A DNA stretch of 64,000 bases from Smittia aterrima (Eukaryota; Arthropoda; Insecta; Diptera; Chironomidae), in contig CP093829.1 in assembly GCA_033063855.1 (NCBI GenBank), positions 8,814,243 through 8,878,242 on the forward strand, written 5' to 3'. The notes beneath the pieces are model-generated. The model worked only from the letters and a program-made list of their open reading frames with translations. It ran no database searches and had not been told where the DNA came from. The stretch's first letter is position 1; each line of letters begins with the position of its first letter. The translations under genes were made by a program, and so were the position numbers. Positions 11,491-22,092 of the stretch are shown one piece after another.

Positions 11491-12086
11491 TTCTTTAATA
11501 CAGCAAGGTTAACAACTTAAACAGCTGAAAGCAAACTCTTGTTAACAAGAGACTCTCGCAAGTCGACTTATCCGATCAACAGCTGGTAATACTTTTGTTT
11601 ATTTGCTGCTCTCTCTGCTAATGCCAATAGAAAACTCAGTCGGATTTATCGGAATGATTAAACTTTGAGATAAGCAAATGCGATAACATTAAAAGCTTCG
11701 CTTGCATCTGCTTGGAATTATATTCTGTTAAGCTTCTTTTTTTTTCTCGAGCTAAAGTCCTGAGTGAAATGTGTGCAAAAACTTCTCGACTAATGAGAAA
11801 GTGAAGTGCTTTTAGCTACAAAGCAGCGTTAACTTCCTAGAAAACGTTGTTAACCGAATGAGAAAAGAGAGCGAAGGTAGAAATATCTTCTTGGAAATAT
11901 TCTCTGAATGCGATAACTTCGGGCTATGCAAATAACAACGACAGACGTCAAATCTTTTTTGTAATACGATGAAATCTTTATTATCACAATGTTGTCTTGA
12001 CTCGCTTCAGCTTGAGCAATTTGCTTATTGGCGCTGTCAAAATTTTATTCTTTACTCGATAAAGAATAATTTTTGAGTGTCATTGA
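11491..12086. other. Gene C promoter side and gene D 3' flank
   Basis: No gene seen. A minus-strand AATAAA at 12044-12049 lies about 38 bp past the gene D stop and is its likely polyadenylation signal. The remainder must include the gene C promoter. I found no decamer matching GGGRNYYYYY here, unlike the A and D/E promoters. Confidence 0.5.
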
Positions 12087-13638
12087 TCAAAAAACTTTTG
12101 GAGTTTCGTTCGTCCAATGGGGCCAGGTTTTAATTAGATCATAAAACGTAGCTCCAGGACTTTCCGATGAGATGAGTTGTCGATGAGCGTAGATTTTGTA
12201 ATCAGCCTTAACTTTCTTCAGCTTCACACCTTCCTCCATCAACAGAGCTCCTGCCGTTAATTGCTGCTCGCTGGGGAGTCGTTTATTAAAGGTCCCAATG
12301 TACGCGATTCCAATAGATCCCGAATTATAGCCTAAGAGAAGAATCTGCTATTGACGTTTGATGTTTCTTTCAATTCAGAATCTCTTGCTTTACCTTTTGT
12401 GTGAGCTCCTTCCTTTTCCCAACCTCGTCCTTCGTAAACATTTCCGTCGCCTCCTACCAAGAAATTGTAGCCAATATCGTCCCAATTCTTACTCTCCATG
12501 TGATAAGTTTGAATCAAACGTACACGAAGCGTACACTCGGCCTAAAATAGATCAGTTACTTTATTATTTGAGAAGTTATTAGTTCAATTGCGTTGTAGAC
12601 CTGAAATTCACATGATTCTGTCGCTGTATGAGTTATGATGTATCGGTTTACTGGAAGAGACAAACTTTTCAGTTCTTCATTTGCTGGTTGAGCTAGCCAC
12701 TCATCTCTCGTCACGAGTCGCATTACCTTTCGAAGTAATAAGTCATCGCCTGTAAGCGCAAAATATTCTCAGATTAGTTCAGCTTTAAACTTGTCAACTT
12801 TACGACCTATCGTGGAATTAATTGCAATATTTCGTCTTGAGTCATCGCCATCACCTAAACTTGACTCCTCGAGAAGATGTTCAGTTTTCCATAGAAATGC
12901 GATCGCAGCAATGATGAAGAGCACACAAAGAAATATTAAAGATGAATAGAGATAAATGCTTTTCCGTTTGAAAGAATAATTTTTTATTCTGAAGAATTCT
13001 TTGTTGCAGTTTTCTTGCTTCGCTTCGAGTTGGAACTGCGATCCGTTTACGTTATTTTCAGCACCTACAAACAGAAAAGAAACGATTGCATTAAAACGTT
13101 GTCGGCTTCATTATCTTTAAATAAATATTTTTAAATGTAAACTCAATCGTAAACACGAAGAAGCTATGACGACAATCGTCTTACTTTGTCCGATATTCAA
13201 AGTTCCATTCTCGACTTGATTCACTTCATCTGGACTCTGCTTTATCCATTTATTTTTTTTCTCGTCGAGAAGGAATTGCTTGATTACGACTGGTCCATTG
13301 TAAAATGTTTTATTTCCGAACTGAACTACAGAGTTTTGTATATCGATGTTGTCAATTTGATGACCACTCGCGATGTTATCAATGTTATTGCTCACTTCAA
13401 TCGCGGTCCCACTTGGCACTGCATCTAATTCGAGTTCTTCACAATCTGAGTTTGATGCCGTGGAGCTTTCTCCACTGTAATCTTCTAACTTTATTGAACG
13501 TTTGTCTGAGAAAGTCGACGAGACAGTTCTCGACGACGGACTTGGTGATGCTCGATTAGCGATATGTCTTTCGTAATATTTTTCGATTACTGATAAATCA
13601 GTGGACGGCTTAGCGGCGTCAACTTCAAGCTTTGACAT
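12087..13638 (-). CDS. Gene D: PGRP-LC-like transmembrane receptor with RHIM-like motif
   Basis: Five minus-strand exons (13638-13185, 13064-12807, 12749-12601, 12541-12394, 12331-12087) give 417 residues. The cytoplasmic tail has IDNIDIQNSVVQFGNKT (about 95-111), including VQFG, which fits the (I/V)Qx(G) core of RHIM amyloid motifs. The transmembrane helix is at 188-210. The single PGRP domain (about 252-417) is canonical: TRDEWLAQPA, YIITHTATESC, DDIGYNFLVGGDG, VYEGRGW, GSIGIAYIG, AHRQL and TWPHW. Two zinc-binding His are present, but the third ligand Cys is Ser (SSESPG), so it should bind peptidoglycan without cleaving it, as PGRP-LC does. The start chosen is the Met of MSKLEVDAAK, shared with E; an in-frame Met four codons upstream is not conserved. 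D is the better-preserved copy of a tandem pair with E. Activation of IMD is inferred. Confidence 0.88.
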
Positions 13639-14697
13639 CTTCAAATTCAACTATCACGTCGTCAATCGTCATGCTCCGATGCGAAAGCGTTTAAAACTGG
13701 TTCCCGTGTTCAACAAAAAAAAAGAATCAGCAAACGATCAAAAGAGATGACGACTCAAATGTTTCTCTGATTTTACATGCAAAATTAACACACACTTGTT
13801 ACAATCAGAAACATTCTGCAAATATCAATGACTCGAACGACATTCAAACTACTGTGAATTCCCTTTGAATATTACGCAGACGATAAGAAATAAGAACGAT
13901 ACCGCGTGCCGAACTAGAACAAGTGATAAAAACGAGAGAACTGTGACGCAATCAAAATAAATTTATAAACAAAAAGAAACAGATCTTTCACTTCCGATCA
14001 TTCGCAAAGCACTGAGAGTCGCAAAAAAGCTATACACGCTCTCCCGCGTTCACTAATCCACAACACAACCACAGAAGCAATTTGTTAGCTATCGAGAACA
14101 TATCGAAGTTTACGATTGTGTTTAAAAAAGTTCTTGCCTCAAGAAAAAAAATATTTTCGCTTACCCTTCTCGATGGAGATTGCCATTGCGTCAAAGTGAT
14201 CCTGAGTTTGATCACTAACTAACTCGAATCATCAAGTTCAAAGCTGAGTTCGACATTTAATAAAAACATTTGAAAACCCCCGCGGACAGCGATAGCAAAT
14301 GATTTAATAAAAAAAAAGCTTTATCAAATATTTAGTTATTTGTGTTTATTATTGGAGTCTGAGATGTGTTTGAAGAATCTTTTCGTTCGTCTGGAGAGAT
14401 TACAAGAGAACGATAAATCGAACGAAATCAAGCATGAATAGAAGAGAAACACCAGAAGCTCTACACATGTCTGTAAAGAAACATTTTCACCTGCCGCTTA
14501 GCAGGAAATAATCGAAGCTTAAGTAAACAGTAATGACATTCATTCAGAATTCTTTTCTTTATTGCCGGTTCGCATACAATCGTTTTACAATCGCTCTCGG
14601 TCTGAATGGCTGTCGTTTCGTGTTGTCACGATTCGTGCTCCTTTCACCCATCGCCGCAGATTTCACGAACGCAATTGCGGGTCGAGCTGATCACTGA
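13639..14697. promoter_or_regulatory. Gene D 5' region with noncoding first exon
   Basis: Contains a probable 5' leader exon whose donor (GAAGG then GTAAG) is at 14165/14164, conserved with the E copy at 16909. Above it lie a TATTAAAT element and a kB-like decamer. A minus-strand AATAAA at 14558-14563 lies about 135 bp beyond the gene E stop and may now serve gene E. Confidence 0.45.
14272..14281 (-). promoter_or_regulatory. NF-kB-like site GGGGGTTTTC, gene D promoter
   Basis: Minus-strand match to GGGRNYYYYY, roughly 60 bp upstream of the leader exon and just above a TATTAAAT element. The same element is retained in the gene E copy, in a block where nearby sequence has drifted. Confidence 0.4.
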
Positions 14698-16185
14698 TCA
14701 GAATGCTTTTGGAGTTTCGTTTGTCCAATGAGGCCAGGTTTTAATTAGATCATAAAACGTAGCTCCAGGACTTTCCGTTGCGCTGAGCTGTCGATGAGCG
14801 TAGATTTTGTAATCAGCCTTAACTTTCTTCAGCTTCACACCTTCCTCCATCAACAGAGCTCCTGCCGTTAATTGCTGCTCGCTTGGAAGTCGTGTACTAA
14901 AGTTCCCAATGTACGTGATTCCAATAGATCCCGAATTATAGCCTAAGAGAAGAATCTGCTGTTGTCGTTTGATGTTTCTTTCAATTCAGAATCTTTTGCT
15001 TTACCTTTTGTGTGAACTCCTAACTTTTCCCAACCTCGTCCTTCGTAAACATTTCCGTCGCCTCCTACCAAGAAGTTGTAGCCAATATCGTCCCACGTCG
15101 TCATGTGATAGGCTTGAATTGAACGAACGCGCAGCATACAATCGGCCTAAAATCAATCGTTTGGTTCATTATTTGAGTAGTTATTAGTTCGATTGCGTTG
15201 AAGACCTGAAGTTCACATGAAACTGTCGCTGTATGAGATATGATGTAGCGACCAACTGGAAGAGACAATCTTGTCAGTTCTTTCTTTGCTGGTTGAGCTA
15301 GCCACTCATCTCTCGTCACTGTAACGCAAAATATTCTCATATTAGTTCATCTTTAAACTTGTCAACTTTACTACCTATCGTGTAATTATTTGTAATATTT
15401 TGTCTTGAGTCATCGCCATCTTCTAAACTTGGTTCTTCGAGAAGATTTTCAGTTTTTCGAGGAAAAGGATCACAGAGATATAAGATCGCAGGACTGATGA
15501 AGAGCACACAAAGAAATATTAAAGATGAATAGAGAAAAATGTTTTTTCGGTTGAAAGAATAATTTCTTATTCTGAAGAATTTTTTGTTGCAGTTTTCTTG
15601 CTTCGCTTCCTCTTCGAACTGCGATCCATTCACGTTATTTTCAGCTACAAACAGAAAAGAAGCGATTGCAATAAAACATTGTCGGCTTCATTATCTTTAA
15701 ATAAATATTTTTAAATGTAAACACAATCGTAAACACGAAGAAGTGATGACGACAATCGTCTTACTTTGTCCAATATTCACTTCGTGATTCACTTCATCTG
15801 GACTCTGCTTTATCCATTTATTTTTTTTCTCGTCGAGATGGAATTGGTTGATCACGACTGGTCCATTAAAAAATGTTTTATTTCCTATCTGAACTTCAGA
15901 GTTTTGTATTTCGATGTTGTCAATTTGATGACCACTCGCGATGTTATCAATGTTATTGCTCACTTCGATCGAGGTCCCACTTGGCATCGGTTCATCACAA
16001 TCTGAGTTTGATGCTGTGGAGTTGTAATCTTCTAACTTTACTGAATGTTTGTCTGAGAAAGTCGACGATACAGTTCTCGACGACGGACTTGGTGAAGCTC
16101 GATTAGCGATATGTCTTTCATAATATTTTTCGATTACTGATAAATCAGCGGGCGGCTTAGCGGCGTCAACTTCAAGCTTTGACAT
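14698..16185 (-). CDS. Gene E: PGRP-LC-like transmembrane receptor, tandem paralogue of D
   Basis: Five minus-strand exons (16185-15765, 15644-15375, 15318-15206, 15146-15005, 14942-14698), 396 residues. The layout copies D. The RHIM-like segment IDNIEIQNSEVQIGNKT (about 88-104) contains VQIG, an even closer fit to the RHIM core. One transmembrane helix is at about 176-198. The PGRP domain has TRDEWLAQPA, YIISHTATVSC, DDIGYNFLVGGDG and VYEGRGW, with the amidase Cys missing. Exon 3 begins 36 nt later than in D. A leader exon at 16930-16909 could add 15 in-frame residues (MAISIEK plus VLTLSHRK) by splicing to 16208, but the same path in D hits a stop, so MSKLEV is kept as start. The gene ends almost exactly at the duplication boundary, so its original 3' UTR seems lost. 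A receptor role in IMD is inferred. Confidence 0.86.
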
Positions 16186-17010
16186 CTTCCGATGCGAAAG
16201 CGTTAAAACTGATTTTAGATACAAAATTTACAAACACTTGTTACAATCAAAAACATTCTGCAAATATCATTGACTCGAACGACATTAAAACTACTAAAAG
16301 ACGATAAGAACGATACTGCGTGCCAAATTAGAAAAAACCAGAGGTTTGATCAGACTTTTTTCCGACCCTGAAGCTGAAGGAGCAAACTTTCAAAACCTAG
16401 AAGCTGAACCTGAAGCCTGAAATTCAGCTTCAGAATTCAACCTCTAGAAGAAGTGAAAAACGAGAGAACTTTGACGCAATCAAAATAAATTTATAAACAA
16501 AAAGAAACAGATCTTTCACTTCCGAATATTCGCAAAGCACTGAGAGTCGCATAAAAGCTTTTTCGCTCTTCCGCTATCACTAACCCACTAAGGAAATTTA
16601 TCGCTCAACGAACTATTTAGCTCAAGAAAAGAAACAAAAAGATGAATGAAAAGTTATGACTTTTTCGCAGAAGAAACTCAATTAAACAACGGAGAGAATT
16701 TTTGATATGGTTTTCCGACTTAGAAATAATTAGGATCTAGGGAAAATTAAGATAAAAAATTAGAAAGTCAGAGAAGTTTGTAATAACGAGCTGACTGAGA
16801 TCGTTGGAGGATCATTTTATAATTTATCTAAAATATGTTATAAGTGTAATATTATATTTTCATTGTGTTTAAAAAGTTCTTGAGTTCTGAAAAATTATTT
16901 TCTCTTACCCTTCTCGATGGAGATTGCCATTGCGTCAAAGTGATCCTGAGTTTAATCACTAACTAACTCGAATCATCAAGTTCAAGCTTCAACATTTAAT
17001 AAAAACATTT

Positions 17011-17020
17011 GAAAACCCCC
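17011..17020 (-). promoter_or_regulatory. NF-kB-like site GGGGGTTTTC, gene E promoter
   Basis: The duplicate of the site at 14272-14281, unchanged, about 80 bp upstream of the gene E leader exon start codon context. Binding by Relish is inferred from consensus only. Confidence 0.4.
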
Positions 17021-17425
17021 CGTGGACAGAGATAGCAAATGATGTAATAAAAAAAAAGCTTTATCAAATATTTAGTTATTTGTGTTTATTATTGAAGTCT
17101 GAGATGTGTTTGAGGATTCTTCTCGTTCGTCTGGAGAGATTACAAGAGAACGATAAATCGAACGAAATCAAGCATGAATAGAAGAGAAACACCAGAAGCT
17201 CTACACATGTCTGTAAAGAAACATTTTCACCTGCCGCTTAGCAGGAAATAATCGGAGCTTAAGTAAACAATAATGACATTCATTCAGAATTCTTTTCTTT
17301 ATTGCCGGCTCGCATACAATCGTTTTACAATCGCTCTCGGTCTGAATGGCTGTCGTTTCGTGTTGTCACGAAAGCACTTTCAATTGCTCCTTTCACCCAT
17401 CGCCGCAGCTTTCACGAACGTGATT

Positions 17426-19131
17426 GACTCTACTGACACGTTCCGGGCTTAAAATGAGATCTCACTCGCATCAAACGTCGCCACAACCTTCAGAATGGAA
17501 ATGTCGTAGATTAGGAGGCGAAAGCTCGTTTAATTAAAACACGAAATTATATTCTGAAGACTTTAATCTTTTGAACTTAAAACTGAGGTTTGTTGGCTTT
17601 TCAACATCAAAACGATCAACGAAATCATCAGTCACGTAATCCGCAATGATGAGCTTGAAAGTGAATCTGACATTTCAGCTTTCGCTGAACAAACAATTTG
17701 TATTGATTCTCGATGGACGAGCGAGTTAATCCGCGATTGGTGTTTAAATTGTATTTTTTTTTCTCTCTAAAAAAACGTCCGACAATGAACAGCAGTTTGT
17801 GCGATGATGAATCACATTTCATCGCTTCATATACAGAATGAAGTAAACTGTTATTACGAATGCACACACTGCAAACACGCTTAACAAATTTTTGCGAGTG
17901 TACGAGGACAATGAATTCTCAAGCGAGTCTTCAGCGGGTCGAGCTGAAATGAACGGACAATGTAAAGCTAACGGAACGCAAATTGAATAAATCACTCACA
18001 GTAAACTAACGAACTCGGTGTCGATTTGTCTTTACGACTTCTTTTGAGCAGCAACTTCATTCCTGAAGAACTTTGTCTTGCATCGTCAAGACAAGACCAC
18101 GATGAATTGTGTGTGATAAGAATCAATGTCGATTTCTTGTGCAAATAAAACTCAAACGTGCTCTTTTACTCAAGCGGAAAAAATAAACAATTTTTAATGA
18201 CTGAGAGGAAATACGTGAGAGCGAAATAAGTCGCGATAAGCTTAGCGAGCGACCGAAGATTGTGAGAATTCCGAACAGACTGGACGGGCGAGTGTTTTAC
18301 AGAGAATTTCTTTCGGTTTATTAAATTAGTGAGTTTTATATTTTTTGGCAAGAGAGGTTTTCTTTCTATTTTTTGCGACTGGAAAATTCACTAACTCGCT
18401 CCAAATACTCAACGAAACTTGAGGGCACCGGTTCTAACTAAAACCTGAACTTCGTGGTTGCTCTTAAAAGCTCAATAAAAAATTGTTTTTCAAACACCAC
18501 AAAGTGTGCTCATAGTTGAAGTTGAAAACATCAATTATTCGACTAACTAACATGCTCGCAGAACTACAAGTCTCGCACACTTTTATTGAAAGGTGTTGCT
18601 AGTGTATGGGGAATTCCGAGAACAGCTGGCAAAATAAAGATGATTTCACACATTTAAAATGAAATATTTCAATTAATCAAATATTGATTGCAATTCGATG
18701 ACGGAAATGGAAATTCCAAATAAAAGTGACTGGATAGAATTTAATAAATTTCTTTCGAGTAATATTTGCTTTCGAGAGAATTGAAATGAATTAAGATTTT
18801 GGGAACCTTCAGGAGAGTGAGTTGATGTTACCTTATCGAATGTTGAAACCGAAAATAGTGCATTGGTCATAATTTTCATTTATTTTTACCTGAAATTAAT
18901 TAGAGAAAATAGAACGACTAAAGCCTTCTAAGAAAAGGTTGATTTCGAAAATTGAACTGGTTCATGTTTGTTAATTTATTTCTATTGAAAATAAATTTAA
19001 ACGACAAATTATTAACATTTAATAAAATTGGAAATATGTAACTCATATTTTTAAGTCAAATAAAAGAAAATGATTATTAAAGAAAAGCCTAATGCAAATA
19101 ATTAAAAAGTTTTTAATATAAATTGTAATTA
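17426..19131. other. Intergenic with remnant of the F-box duplication
   Basis: No intact gene. At 18673-18879 (minus) a short frame ends in a splice-donor context (TTCGATAAG then GTAACATC). It resembles the leader exon upstream of the F-box gene at about 20690 (TTTGAAAAG then GTAACATC) and is probably a relic. The 17.4-18.5 kb part shows nothing I recognise. Confidence 0.45.
18556..18740 (+). repeat. Left copy of a repeat flanking the F-box gene
   Basis: It shares GAACTACAAGTCTCGCACAC and GATTGCAATTCGATGACG with 21030-21118, in the same orientation and about 2.4 kb apart. The right copy lacks about 80 bp between these blocks. This looks like a decayed tandem duplication around the F-box gene. 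Confidence 0.75.
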
Positions 19132-20592
19132 TTAATTATCAATATGAAGTTCGGCCAAACCATTCTCAGTCAAAAGTTCTTCCAGTTCTTTGATGGTGAC
19201 TCCTTCGAATTCACCAGCTATGAATTTTTCAAACTTTCTGTTCATTGATTTCAACATTTTAAATTCTTTTTCATTGATTGAGTTCATATATACAAATGTT
19301 ACTTTCGGCATAGAATCGAAAATATATTTTAGACTTACAACGTTAGCACATTCATATAAAGTTAGTGTAGTGATTGAGGTTGAAATTTTAGTTGGAACTT
19401 CGCTCTCGGAAAATTCGTTATAATACTCGAAGGTGACATTCTTCAGCTTTGGCATCTTCATGATCACGTCAAAGGTTTCTCTGTCTCCACCGTTTACATT
19501 GATCCACAAAAATTCGAGATGATCGCTTTGTGACTTAAGGAAGTTCGAAAAGCGAGGGATATGCATTGTTCTGTTAATATATATTATCAAAGTATTGAGC
19601 TTGAAATCGAACTTTTTCCAAGAGTCGTCTTCGAATATTTGAGATATTGCTGTTGTATAAAGTCTGAAACTTTTTAGCTTACTGAAGTTTTGGAGCATTT
19701 TTGTTAAAATATTTTTGCCAAAAAATCTTTTACCAGAATAGTCTTCTAAAGTAAGTTCTTCGATAGCAACAGAGTTTGATAAAAATTCGGCCAATGTGTC
19801 GTAAATGGTGTTGTTGGCTGAAAGATGAACTTTAAGTTTTTTCAGCTTTGGAAACGTTAAAACTTTGAAAGATTCAATCTTCAAAGTTGGATCTTCAAAT
19901 GAAAGGAAGCTATAGTCCCTGAGACTAAATTTTTCAACTGATGATTGGATTGATGACAGAAATTTCCACAGATCCAGTTTTTTTCTAAAATAAACATTTT
20001 CGAGTGAAACCTTTTTCCATTTGTGAGCCTTGCTATAAAACAAATCAAGTTCCGAATTATTCACATAGTCCCGGACTCCTCTATAATTTTCATTTCCATC
20101 TTTTGTAGTCAAGAAGCTTCGTTTGACTTCAATGTTCTGATACAGTCTCGAACTGTTCTTCAGCAAATTGTAATCTTCCAAATTGGTCGAACATTTATCA
20201 GGAAAAACAATTTTAACCTCGATTAGGGAATCGAGAAATTTGTCAAAAAATTCTTTGTCTTCTGGGATCCTTATCAAATCTTTGCCGTTGAATTCAAAAT
20301 CGGGATCAAAAACAACTTTAATTTTCTCCATGAGAAATTTCAAGGAAGCGATGAATTTAAACCAACTTGGACTGACTTCTGAAGCTGCTAAAACATCTTT
20401 GCCGCATAAATGTTTTAAGATCATCTCAGGAATATCGAGAAAACGTGAGAAATATTCTAATGGATCCATGTTCGTTAACTCAGGTAATTTGATAATTAGC
20501 TTGTCAAGCTTTTCACTCAAAACTTCTATTTCTTCTGCTTTTGTTTCATCCTCTGGCTTGCTGACTACGATCGATGCAGGGCTTTTCTCCAT
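19132..20592 (-). CDS. F-box/LRR-like protein
   Basis: Single-exon frame of 486 residues. Residues about 48-90 resemble an F-box (LDIPEMILKHLCGKDVLAAS, then EVSPSWFKFI). The rest is rich in Leu/Phe with irregular leucine-rich segments (LKKLKVHLSA, IEELTLEDYSG, FSKLKSFRLYT, MPKLKNVTFEYYN). F-box proteins bind SKP1 through this N-terminal motif and use LRRs to pick substrates for SCF ubiquitin ligases; a cytoplasmic or nuclear adaptor role is therefore inferred. A probable leader exon lies at about 20690 with its donor (AAAAG then GTAACATC), and an acceptor TTTTAG sits just before the start codon. The LRRs are poorly canonical, typical of fast-evolving insect F-box families. The F-box assignment is moderately sure; the substrate is unknown. 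Confidence 0.72.
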   Translation of the reverse strand: MEKSPASIVVSKPEDETKAEEIEVLSEKLDKLIIKLPELTNMDPLEYFSRFLDIPEMILKHLCGKDVLAASEVSPSWFKFIASLKFLMEKIKVVFDPDFEFNGKDLIRIPEDKEFFDKFLDSLIEVKIVFPDKCSTNLEDYNLLKNSSRLYQNIEVKRSFLTTKDGNENYRGVRDYVNNSELDLFYSKAHKWKKVSLENVYFRKKLDLWKFLSSIQSSVEKFSLRDYSFLSFEDPTLKIESFKVLTFPKLKKLKVHLSANNTIYDTLAEFLSNSVAIEELTLEDYSGKRFFGKNILTKMLQNFSKLKSFRLYTTAISQIFEDDSWKKFDFKLNTLIIYINRTMHIPRFSNFLKSQSDHLEFLWINVNGGDRETFDVIMKMPKLKNVTFEYYNEFSESEVPTKISTSITTLTLYECANVVSLKYIFDSMPKVTFVYMNSINEKEFKMLKSMNRKFEKFIAGEFEGVTIKELEELLTENGLAELHIDN

Positions 20593-21029
20593 ATTTTTTA
20601 TTTTTATCTAAAAAGAGAAACAAAATCAAATGAAAAAAATCCAGAAAGAAAAATAATGCGAGCAGTCGATGTTACCTTTTCAAATGCTGAGAATGAAATG
20701 ACACGAGCAAAAGTTTTCCTTTTATTTATTTTTTCACTCGAATTCTTATTAGAAGACAAATCCGTTTGCAAAGTACAAAACTTCGATTTCAAAAAAAAAA
20801 TCTACGACAAATGCTTCAAATAAGTTTGACATTAGCGGAATATTTAATAGAAACTTCAGAACATGCTTCGTGTCCTGTTTATTAGAAAACTAGGAAATGA
20901 GATATTATAATGAAAGCCGAATTTAATTAGTATCTATTGAAATAATAAAATTAAAATTTTTCGAATTAACTTAATTAAAGTTGAAAATGGTAAAATGTCT
21001 ACCAAGATAGTTCTTAAATACATTTTAAT

Positions 21030-21118
21030 ATTAACAGAACTACAAGTCTTGCACACTTTTATTGAAAGTGTGATGTCGATTGCAATTCGATGACGAAAAT
21101 GGAAATTCCAAGTAAAAG
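21030..21118 (+). repeat. Right copy of the repeat flanking the F-box gene
   Basis: Direct repeat of 18556-18740 with an internal deletion. It lies in the interval between the F-box gene leader and the next gene, so the original duplication unit was about 2.4-2.5 kb. Confidence 0.75.
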
Positions 21119-21247
21119 GGAAAGTGTAAATATAATTAGGATTCGATTAATTTCTGTAACACATTCGCTCAATTTAACGGAAAAATTCGAATTTTTAACG
21201 GAAATATTTTAAAACTTTTGCATCTCTGTTGTTGACAAAAAAATTAA

Positions 21248-22092
21248 ATGAAAATGGAATCGCGATTAAAACCCGTAGCAGCGACTAACAGCAATGGAAA
21301 AGTAACTAAAAAGTATTGCGACAAGCAATTCAAGAAGCACTTAGTGAAAGCATTGATTTTGAATAGCGGAGAACCGGAGAACATGGAAAAGATTCGCGGG
21401 TAAATAAACTTCATCAATCACAACAAATATTTGTTTGATTATCTTTTTCTTTGATACAGCAACCGATTTCTTACCACATATCCACCTTCGAAAATCATCG
21501 AATACGTTAACCTTGTCTCGAGCAATGTACAGAAGCTCGTCGAACATTCAATAACGGAGCCTGAAGTCACAAACGTTTTCGAGCTTACCGAATTGATGAG
21601 TTTATTCAACAATAATGAAAAACCTTTGGAATTGTCTCTGATGCTCAAATTGAAGTCAGAATCAGAAACTCCAGTGTCGATTAGCACAAACGAAGTTGAT
21701 TTTAAGTAAGCAAATGATAAATTTTCTCGACCATTCATTAATTACTCTTCAAATTTCACAGAAAACTCAACAGATTCATCTACACAGCTGTAAGCGGATT
21801 GCCAGACTACACAATGCTCAGTGAACATGATAAAAAGGTTTTATTCGATACTCACGAAATGTTAATGGAACAAGTCGATAACGATGCAACTCCTGAGTTC
21901 TTGGAAGATCTCAAATTAAAGATTTGTGCTGGTCCAAATCAAGTTCCTCATCCGTCAATTTCCAATCTGTCGGAAATCTTTCAAGATACTATTCTCAATC
22001 CACTTAATCTTCCTTTCGAATATTTATTGAATGGAACTTTGCCACAAGAAGAAAACAATGAATCTTCCGCTGATTCAAATCAACAAGACTGA
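21248..22092 (+). CDS. Unrecognised three-exon protein
   Basis: Exons 21248-21399, 21460-21705 and 21762-22092 join in phase with standard GT-AG introns of 60 and 56 bp to 242 residues. A second Met two codons in is an alternative start. The protein is soluble-looking, with no signal peptide or transmembrane segment, mostly helical (YCDKQFKKHLVKALIL, NLVSSNVQKLVEH, SEHDKKVLFDTHEMLMEQV), and ends in an acidic tail (EENNESSADSNQQD). I do not recognise a domain or family. Consistent phase, compact introns and an AATAAA at about 22234 argue that it is real. It sits immediately beside the duplicated F-box region and could be a lineage-restricted gene; I assign no function. Confidence 0.7.

Larger units (their letters stand above)
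12087..17425. repeat. Tandem segmental duplication carrying PGRP genes D and E
   Basis: Unit 1 (about 12087-14670) and unit 2 (about 14698-17425) match through exons, introns, leader exon and upstream flank. For example, CTGCCGCTTAGCAGG occurs at about 14491 and again 2740 bp downstream. Unit 2 carries insertions at about 16335-16455 (GAAGCTGAA-like repeats) and about 16590-16870. The coding parts differ by scattered substitutions, so the duplication is not brand new. Confidence 0.85.

Noticed and set aside
14030..14215. Coding first exon for PGRP D beginning MIKLRITL or MAISIEK
   Set aside because: Splicing from its donor to the next acceptor meets a stop before MSKLEV in D, so it is treated as a noncoding leader.
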